From Novosphingobium sp. CF614 (GTDB taxonomy: Bacteria; Pseudomonadota; Alphaproteobacteria; Sphingomonadales; Sphingomonadaceae), in assembly GCF_900113255.1 (NCBI RefSeq), contig NZ_FOOR01000025.1, forward strand, positions 1 to 34,420: a DNA stretch of 34,420 nucleotides, written 5' to 3'. Both the position numbers and the translations under genes were made by a program. A model generated the notes under the pieces. The model made no database searches. It was not told the DNA's origin and saw only the letters and a program-made list of their open reading frames with translations. Positions 28,867-34,420 of this stretch are shown here, in pieces. The first letter of the stretch is position 1. Each line of letters starts with the position of its first letter.

Positions 28867-30273
28867 TTAGTAGCGATCAATGTAGTTCTTCTTCACGTCT
28901 TCGGAGTATCCATCGACGCGATAGGGGACCATCTGGCGGTTCCAGTCGTCCCACAGGCGCTTGAGTTCATCCAGCTTCGCCGGTTCGGCCATGCCGCGCT
29001 CGGCGCGTTCGTGCTCGTCCTCGGCAAGGTTGAACAGGTGATCGCGTCCGTCGATGCGCACGTACTTCCAGTCGCCCTTACGTACCGCGGCCTGTTCATT
29101 GGCCTTGAAGCGCCAGAACAGCGTTCGTTCGATGTCGGCGCTTTGCCCGGTGAACTGGCGCGACAGGTCAACGCCGTCGAACGTGCCGGCCTTGGCTACG
29201 CTGCCGCCTGCCATCGCCAGCAGCGTGGGCAGGAAGTCCATCGAGGCCATGACCTGCCGTGACTGCGTGCCGGGGGCGATGTGGCCGGGCCAGCGCACGA
29301 TGACCGGCACGTGCACGCCGCCTTCGAGCACTTCGCCCTTGTGGCCGACATAGGGCCAGGTCTGCGAAAAGCGCTCGCCGCCATTGTCGCTGGTGAAGAC
29401 GACGATGGTGTCCTGGGCCTTGCCGCTCTTCTCCAGCGCGTCGAGCACCCTGGCGACGTTCTGGTCCATCGCTTCCATCATCTCGTGGTACTTGGTCAGG
29501 TTGCCGCCGTCATAATGGAAGGAGTTGGGGATGGTCTTGGCCGCCTCGGCATCCTCGCGCCCTTCCCAGGGCCAGTGCGGGGCGTTGAAGTGCAGGCTGA
29601 GGAAGAAGGGCGTGTCGCCCGACTTCTCGATCGTGTCCACCGCTTCGGCGCCGAACAGGTCGGTCAGGTAGCCGCCGGCCTCGATGGGCGAATTGCCGCG
29701 GGACAGGCCCATGCCCACCTCGCGACCTTCCACCACGATGTGATGGCGGAAGTAGTCGGCCGCGCCTTCGACGATGCCGAAAAACTCGTCGTAGCCGTGC
29801 TGCAGCGGACCGTGCTTGGGCGGCTCGCCCAGGTGCCATTTTCCGATGAGCTTGGTGTGATAGCCCTGGTTCCTGAGGACCGAGGCGATCGTCGGGCGCT
29901 CGCTGGGCACGCCGATGCCGATGGGCGCGTTCGGGCCGAGCGGCTCCTCGACTCCGACCGGAAAGCGCTGTGCCCAGCAACCGGTGAGCAGCGCGGTGCG
30001 CGTGGGCGAGCAGATCGGCGTGCTCGAGTAGCCTTGCGTCAGCAGCACGCCGTCGCGCGCAAGCCCGTCGATCGCGGGGGTCTTGATGTGCGACGAGCCG
30101 GTTGCCGAAAGATCGGCATAGCCCATGTCGTCGACGAGGATGAAAAGGATATTGGGCTTCTTAATGGCCGAAGTCGAACGTGCGTATGCACGTCCGGCCC
30201 CGGGAAGCGCGACGATCGCGGTCGTCGCGCCCAGCCATTTCAGAAGCGTGCGGCGGTTGGTTCCGGCACGCAC
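28867..30273 (-). CDS. Exported (Tat) sulfatase
   Basis: A 468-residue arylsulfatase-family enzyme. A twin-arginine signal (NRRTLLKWLGATTAIVALPG, Arg7-Arg8) predicts folded export to the periplasm. The formylglycine motif C88-S-P-T-R92 is the type that needs Cys modification by a sulfatase-maturing enzyme. Metal and substrate residues include Asp48-Asp49, GKWHLG, PHWPWE, TSDNGG and GHKGE. GTG 30273 is preferred because GGCGGA lies upstream, close to the TonB receptor stop (30278). ATG 30306 would overlap the receptor gene by 29 bases and has no ribosome binding site. Cotranscription with a receptor and an epimerase suggests removal of sulfate from an imported conjugate. No maturase gene is seen here. 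Confidence 0.9.
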   Translation of the reverse strand: MRAGTNRRTLLKWLGATTAIVALPGAGRAYARSTSAIKKPNILFILVDDMGYADLSATGSSHIKTPAIDGLARDGVLLTQGYSSTPICSPTRTALLTGCWAQRFPVGVEEPLGPNAPIGIGVPSERPTIASVLRNQGYHTKLIGKWHLGEPPKHGPLQHGYDEFFGIVEGAADYFRHHIVVEGREVGMGLSRGNSPIEAGGYLTDLFGAEAVDTIEKSGDTPFFLSLHFNAPHWPWEGREDAEAAKTIPNSFHYDGGNLTKYHEMMEAMDQNVARVLDALEKSGKAQDTIVVFTSDNGGERFSQTWPYVGHKGEVLEGGVHVPVIVRWPGHIAPGTQSRQVMASMDFLPTLLAMAGGSVAKAGTFDGVDLSRQFTGQSADIERTLFWRFKANEQAAVRKGDWKYVRIDGRDHLFNLAEDEHERAERGMAEPAKLDELKRLWDDWNRQMVPYRVDGYSEDVKKNYIDRY

Positions 30274-30277
30274 CCGA

Positions 30278-32707
30278 TCAGAATTCCGCCGAGAGACGCA
30301 CGCCATAGGTACGCGGGGCGGTGTAGGTTGCTACGGCGAAGCCGATCGGCGAGGACTGCGGGGAGGCAATCCGGCGCTTGTTCTCGATATTGCGCACGAA
30401 GGCGCCGAGCGAGAGGCCACCGTCCGTCAGGCGCAGCGTCAGGTCCGCGTCGGTCGTCCAGTAGGCCTTGATCTTCTCGAAATCGAGGTATTCGAAGGCG
30501 CCGTAGGACGAGGCGCGCCACGCCGTGTTGACCGAGGCCACTAGCTCCATCGTGTCGTTCACCGGCAGGATCTGCTCGGCGCCCAGGTTGATCGCCCACT
30601 TGGGCGAGAACAGGAGCGGCTTGCCCGAGCAGTCGAACGAGATGATTGGGGTGCCGTCGCTCAGCGTCTGGCCGGTCAGGGTCGAGGGGCAGTTGATGTT
30701 GTGGCGCGGCGGCGCGGTGATGCGGGTGAATTCCTTGTACTTGCTGTCAAGGTACTGGACCTTGGCGTTAAGCGTGGTCAGGAAGAACGGCTTGACCGTC
30801 AGGTCGACGTCGAAGCCCTTGATGTCCGCACGGCCCGCGTTGTTGATGGTGTTGACCAGCACGCCGTCGTCCGAAACGGTGAAGTAGCCGATCTGCTGGT
30901 CCTTGTACTTCCACAGGAAGCCCTCGATGTTGAGCTGGACCTTGTTGTTCAGGAAGCGGTTCTTCGAGCCGATCGTAAAGGCGGTGATGGTTTCCGGGTT
31001 GTAGGTCGGATTGCCTTCCGAGAGCTGGAAGCCACCGGCGCGGTAGCCGCTTTCCGCCGTTGCGTAGAGCAGCGAGTCCGGGGTCACGTCATACTCGACG
31101 CCCGCCTTCCAGGTCAGCTTGCTGAAGCTGCCGGAATCCTGGACCGGGAAGTCGGTCTTGAGGATCAGGCCCGCGCCCGAAAGGAGCGGGAAGACCTGAT
31201 TGCCGCTGGTAAGCGTGCTGGTGGCCGGGATCCACGCGTTGTCCACCAGCCAGCCGATGGTGTCGCTGGTCGAGGTGAAGTTGGGGTAGTGGGGCAGGGC
31301 GCCCGGAGCGGCGCAACCGGCGGCGAACGAGGCCGGCGGGGTGACGGGCGGGATGCCGCCGCAGAACGTGATGAAGTTGTTGATCACGCCGTCGATCGAC
31401 TTCTTGTCGTGCGTGTAGCGCAGACCGCCCACGACGCGGAAGCTGTCCGAGACGTTGAAGGTCAGCTGGCCGAAGCCGGCGTACGACGTGGTCTTATGGG
31501 TATAGTGCTGGATCGGCAGCACGAATTCCTGGTTGTACTCGCCGGTGTTCTGCACCTTCTCGTCGAAGTAGAAGCCGCCCACGACGTAGTCGACCATGCC
31601 CACGCTGCCCGCAAGGCGGGTTTCCAGGCTGAACTGGTTGTCACGCTCGTTGGTGTAGGCGGTGTTGAAGGCCGGGCCGTAGAAGTAGCTTTCGGCCTTG
31701 GTCTTGCGGTAGGCCGGGATCACGGTGAGCGTGCCGATGCTGGTGTCCAGGTCGATCTGGGCGTTCACGCCCCAGTAGGTGGCATCGTTACTCTGCTGCT
31801 GGTTCATCGAATCCAGGAAGCCGAAGCCCGGCGCACCCAGCGAGGTGTTGCGGAATGCGTTTGCGGCATCCGTGTACATGCCTTCCGAGGAATCGAGGCC
31901 CGAGGGGACGAACGTGAAGGTCTCGCCGGGGATGAAGGTGCCGATGTAGCTGGGACCGGCGCCGACGCCGTCGACCTTGGTGTAATCAGCGCCGAGCTTG
32001 ATCCGAAGCGTGTCGCTGGGCTCGAAGAGGAACTGCGCGCGCAGGCCCGAACGATCCAGGTCGTCGCTGCCGTCGCGGTTGTAGCCGTCGTGGACCTGGC
32101 GGGTGGCGGCCACGCGCAGCGCGCTGTTGTCGCCGATCGTGAGGTTCAGGTGGCCTTCCGCGTTCACGGCGTCGTAATTGCCGGCGGAGACCGTGAAGCC
32201 GCCGCTCGATTCACCCAGGACAGGGGCGTTGGGAATGATGTTGACGGCACCGCCGGTGGCGTTGCGGCCATAGAGAATGCCCTGCGGACCCTTGAGCACT
32301 TCCACGCGGGCCAGGTCATAGAAGGCCGCGCCGAACGCGCCGGCCGCACGGCCAAGCACGACGCCGTCGTAGCTGGGGGTGACGGCGGGGTCGTTGTAGC
32401 TCGATGTGGTGATGTTGCCCACGCCGCGGATGAAGATCGAGGTGTTCGAGCCACCGCCGTTGGTGATCGAGATCGCGGGCACAGCCTTGGTCAGGTTGTC
32501 GGCCTGGGTAATGCCGCGGGCGATGAGGTCGTTGCCGCCTACCGCGTCGATGGCGATGGCCGCGTCCTGAAGCGTTTCTTCCTTACGCTGTGCGGTGACG
32601 ATGATTTCGCCGATGCCGCCCGAATCCTGCGCCAGCGTGGGCGTTGCCCAAGCTGCTGTGACGACGATTGCGGAAAGACAGGTGGCGTTGAGAAGCCTGG
32701 TGCGCAC
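30278..32707 (-). CDS. TonB-dependent outer-membrane receptor (second)
   Basis: An 809-residue TonB-dependent receptor. Residues 1-26 are a signal peptide (ending TPTLAQ), the TonB-box region is GEIIVTAQRKEETLQD, and the plug contains RVEVLKGPQGILYGRNATGG. The barrel ends with a terminal Phe (GVRLSAEF). The start is GTG 32707 with GGAGGG six bases upstream. It is the first gene of the operon with sulfatase, epimerase and LysR, and faces FAD monooxygenase copy 2 across 140 bp. It would import the substrate processed by that operon. Ligand unknown; the sulfatase suggests a sulfated compound. Confidence 0.95.
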   Translation of the reverse strand: MRTRLLNATCLSAIVVTAAWATPTLAQDSGGIGEIIVTAQRKEETLQDAAIAIDAVGGNDLIARGITQADNLTKAVPAISITNGGGSNTSIFIRGVGNITTSSYNDPAVTPSYDGVVLGRAAGAFGAAFYDLARVEVLKGPQGILYGRNATGGAVNIIPNAPVLGESSGGFTVSAGNYDAVNAEGHLNLTIGDNSALRVAATRQVHDGYNRDGSDDLDRSGLRAQFLFEPSDTLRIKLGADYTKVDGVGAGPSYIGTFIPGETFTFVPSGLDSSEGMYTDAANAFRNTSLGAPGFGFLDSMNQQQSNDATYWGVNAQIDLDTSIGTLTVIPAYRKTKAESYFYGPAFNTAYTNERDNQFSLETRLAGSVGMVDYVVGGFYFDEKVQNTGEYNQEFVLPIQHYTHKTTSYAGFGQLTFNVSDSFRVVGGLRYTHDKKSIDGVINNFITFCGGIPPVTPPASFAAGCAAPGALPHYPNFTSTSDTIGWLVDNAWIPATSTLTSGNQVFPLLSGAGLILKTDFPVQDSGSFSKLTWKAGVEYDVTPDSLLYATAESGYRAGGFQLSEGNPTYNPETITAFTIGSKNRFLNNKVQLNIEGFLWKYKDQQIGYFTVSDDGVLVNTINNAGRADIKGFDVDLTVKPFFLTTLNAKVQYLDSKYKEFTRITAPPRHNINCPSTLTGQTLSDGTPIISFDCSGKPLLFSPKWAINLGAEQILPVNDTMELVASVNTAWRASSYGAFEYLDFEKIKAYWTTDADLTLRLTDGGLSLGAFVRNIENKRRIASPQSSPIGFAVATYTAPRTYGVRLSAEF

Positions 32708-32847
32708 GGTAACCCTCCCATGAAGCGCGTTTTGTTGTGCCGTTGGCGCTAGACATTCGCCTCCATCAAATCACACCCATTGTATTGATGGTTATCCATC
32801 CACAGTTCGAATTTGTGTGCTGGAGTGCGCGCGCTAGTTCCAGTCGC
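32708..32847. promoter_or_regulatory. Divergent promoter region, receptor 2 / monooxygenase 2
   Basis: 140 bp of comparatively AT-rich DNA between the divergent starts. GATGG-TTAT-CCATC (32787-32800) is a short inverted repeat that could be a LysR half-site pair. Long palindromes or a convincing -35/-10 pair are not evident. Confidence 0.4.
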
Positions 32848-33987
32848 ATGACACGGGAGAAGATCAGCAGCATCGCCAGCGCGCTTGTCGTAGGCGGCGG
32901 TATCGGGGGCATGGCCACGGCCATCTCGCTTGCGGAGAGGGGCGTCAGGGCTGACCTGATCGATCTCGATCCGGAGTGGCGCGTCTATGGCGCGGGCATC
33001 ACGATCACCGGACCAACCTTGCGCGCCTATCGCCGCCTCGGCCTGCTCGAGCCGATCAAGGAAGCCGGCGCAATCACCAACCAGACGCACCTCTATCGGT
33101 ATGACGGCACGCTGATCCACACGCTGGACGAGCCGGTCATCGAGGAGGGCCTCCCGGCCACGGGCGGCATCATGCGCCCGGTCCTGCACCGGATCATGCA
33201 AAAGCGCGTGCGCGAACTGGAAATCCCGGTGCGCCTGGGCCTGACGGTGACCGCTCTCGAAAGCGACGACACCGGCGTGGACGTGACCTTCTCGGACGAG
33301 AGCACCGGCCGCTACGATCTCGTCGTGGGCGCGGACAGCGTGTTTTCGGGCGTGCGCGAGATCGCCTTCCAGCACATGGGGCCGGCCGTGCCGACCGGGC
33401 AGGGGTGCTGGCGTATCTCGATCCGCAAGCCGCCCGGCCTCGATGCGGGCGAGTTCTTCCTGGGGCGCGACAACCCCTGCGGCATCACCGCCTGCAGCCC
33501 GGACGATGTCTACATGTGGATGCTCACGCCCCATGAGGAGCGCGAGGAGTTCATGACCGACGAGGAGCTCTATTCCACGCTCAAGGGCTTGCTTGCGGAC
33601 TTCGGCGGTAACGCCGGCTGGATTCGCGACAACATGACGCGTGAGGACTGGATCAACTACCGCCCGCTGGCCGCCGCCCTGCAGCCGCGTCCCTGGTACA
33701 ACGGGCGCGTCGTGCTGCTGGGCGATGCCGTCCACGCGACTACCCCGCACCTGGCCTCGGGCGCTGGCATGGCCGTGGAAAGCGGCGTCGTCCTGGCCGA
33801 GGAACTGGCCAGGGCGGACACCGTGAGCGAAGGCCTCCAGGCTTTCGAAGACCGTCGCTACCCGCGCTGCCAGGACGTGATCGAAAGCAGCGTCGGCATC
33901 GGCAACCTGCAGCTCAACCGTCGCCCGCCCGAAGAGCACGCCGCTCTGCTGGAAGGCGCGCTGAGCCGTCTCAACGAACCTTTCTGA
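32848..33987 (+). CDS. FAD-dependent monooxygenase, copy 2
   Basis: A 379-residue class A flavoprotein hydroxylase paralogous to the product at 19336. It has GGGIGGMATAISLAERG near residue 16, the DG motif YDLVVGADSVFSGVR and the GD motif VLLGDAVHATTPHLASGAG. The alignable stretch RPVLHRIMQKRVRELEIPVRLGLT matches copy 1's RPALHKVLTEKTLELGIPVRLGVT. ATG 32848 is chosen from conserved length; no strong ribosome binding site precedes it. It would hydroxylate an aromatic ring using NAD(P)H and O2. Its divergence from the TonB-sulfatase operon suggests joint control, possibly by the LysR protein at the end of that operon. A terminator follows at 34013-34046. Confidence 0.92.
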   Translation: MTREKISSIASALVVGGGIGGMATAISLAERGVRADLIDLDPEWRVYGAGITITGPTLRAYRRLGLLEPIKEAGAITNQTHLYRYDGTLIHTLDEPVIEEGLPATGGIMRPVLHRIMQKRVRELEIPVRLGLTVTALESDDTGVDVTFSDESTGRYDLVVGADSVFSGVREIAFQHMGPAVPTGQGCWRISIRKPPGLDAGEFFLGRDNPCGITACSPDDVYMWMLTPHEEREEFMTDEELYSTLKGLLADFGGNAGWIRDNMTREDWINYRPLAAALQPRPWYNGRVVLLGDAVHATTPHLASGAGMAVESGVVLAEELARADTVSEGLQAFEDRRYPRCQDVIESSVGIGNLQLNRRPPEEHAALLEGALSRLNEPF

Positions 33988-34012
33988 GAATTCCTTCGAG
34001 GATCGCATGACG

Positions 34013-34046
34013 AATCGGGCCCGGCTGGCGACAGGCGGGCCCGATT
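34013..34046 (+). terminator. Hairpin terminator after monooxygenase copy 2
   Basis: AATCGGGCCCG (34013-34023) pairs with CGGGCCCGATT (34036-34046), an 11-bp stem with a 12-nt loop, 25 bases past the stop. TTT follows the stem only briefly, so termination may be moderate. Confidence 0.65.
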
Positions 34047-34106
34047 TGCGTGTGGAGGTGGGGAACGGGCTGCCCGCACATATAAGTTATAGCTAATCGT
34101 CATTTC

Positions 34107-34373
34107 TTGTGCGCGCGTTTGGCGGCGTACGGGTCGCGCCTTGACGCAGGTCAACAACGCAGGGCAGGGGATGAGCGTCTTGCAGCGGCCGCTATCGCCC
34201 GAGTCTCCGACTGGGAAAAATTGCCTGAAACCGAAAAGGAAGATGCGCTCGCCGAGGCTGCAAAATCGCCTCTATCGGCGTGGCAAATGTCCGAGCCGGA
34301 ATCGAATTTGATCGAGAAAATATTGATAAATCCCAAAGGTAATCCCCCGGCTATGCCGGGGAGACCATCATAG
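34107..34373 (+). other. Possible remnant open frame, low support
   Basis: An open frame of 88 codons with a hydrophilic, plausibly helical middle (VSDWEKLPETEKEDALAEAA) in DNA that is less GC-rich than the rest of the window. Its last codons run into the stem-loop at 34345-34361, so it may be a gene fragment interrupted by an insertion element, or no gene at all. No ribosome binding site supports the start and I recognise no family. Confidence 0.2.
34345..34361. repeat. Stem-loop matching the left-edge hairpin
   Basis: CCCCGGC-TAT-GCCGGGG forms a 7-bp stem with a 3-nt loop and differs from the hairpin at 68-86 only in the loop and one terminal pair. The flanking bases GTGAGCCGC at the window end (34412-34420) are the exact reverse complement of GCGGCTCAC at 51-59. 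This suggests the beginning of a related IS200/IS605-like element, cut by the window edge. No transposase is visible. Confidence 0.4.
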
Positions 34374-34420
34374 TTTGACGTATCCGGGAACCCATCGCGA
34401 CATTTGCTTTCGTGAGCCGC

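Noticed and set aside
30701..32752. A 683-codon open frame opposite the second TonB receptor
   Set aside because: The translation is a Val/Ala/Arg/Glu-rich shadow typical of antisense frames in high-GC DNA, with no domain, and the receptor frame is complete.
34107..34373. A complete small gene at the right edge
   Set aside because: No ribosome binding site, no recognised family, and the end runs into a stem-loop; kept only as a low-confidence remnant.

Overview
The window looks like chromosomal DNA of a sphingomonad (Alphaproteobacteria, Novosphingobium/Sphingobium type). The GC content is high. There are two TonB-dependent receptors whose mature N-termini carry the 'EIIVTAQ' motif typical of this group, and the remainder is densely packed accessory catabolic genes. 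No core housekeeping genes are visible apart from one tRNA. The genus is inferred from style, not proven.

Left edge (1-958): two stem-loops that resemble IS200/IS605-type ends, then an intact tRNA-Ser(GGA). Directly downstream lie a pair of 11-bp direct repeats 21 bp apart and the first ~83 codons of a P4-type tyrosine integrase. The integrase breaks off where the catabolic cluster begins. This is the signature of a genomic island inserted at a tRNA gene. Another IS-like stem-loop sits at the far right (34345-34361).

Uptake and periplasmic block (958-9438): a LacI-family regulator faces a TonB receptor across a promoter with repeated TGGGATCGAT sites. The receptor is followed by two related exported SnoaL/NTF2-like proteins enclosing an EF-hand lipoprotein and a two-helix PepSY membrane protein, then an MFS transporter and an SDR with His in place of the catalytic Tyr.

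Central catabolic blocks: a minus-strand trio (FAH-family hydrolase, cupin, SDR; 11683-9442) diverges from a plus-strand operon (HisD-like dehydrogenase, SDR, C-C-hydrolase-like alpha/beta hydrolase, VOC protein, O-methyltransferase, ABM-like protein; 11875-16650). Next, on the minus strand, are two paralogous two-domain extradiol-type dioxygenases with an FAD monooxygenase, and an exported M20 peptidase (21504-16655). A TetR regulator with an adjacent palindrome precedes a VanA-like Rieske oxygenase (21917-23690). A minus-strand SDR / phytoene-dehydrogenase-like oxidoreductase / 80-residue protein operon diverges from an HxlR regulator.

Right block (26929-33987): a second TonB receptor, a Tat-exported sulfatase, a sugar-epimerase-like SDR and a LysR regulator form a minus-strand operon divergent from a second FAD monooxygenase.

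Together the genes outline import of a bulky aromatic compound, possibly sulfated and methoxylated. Exported enzymes would process it, followed by demethylation, hydroxylation, dehydrogenation, meta ring cleavage and C-C bond hydrolysis. The substrate cannot be read from the sequence. No CoA-ligase, beta-oxidation genes or Rieske reductase are present, so the pathway must be completed elsewhere. Function names are family-level calls from motifs I could read; no database search was possible.
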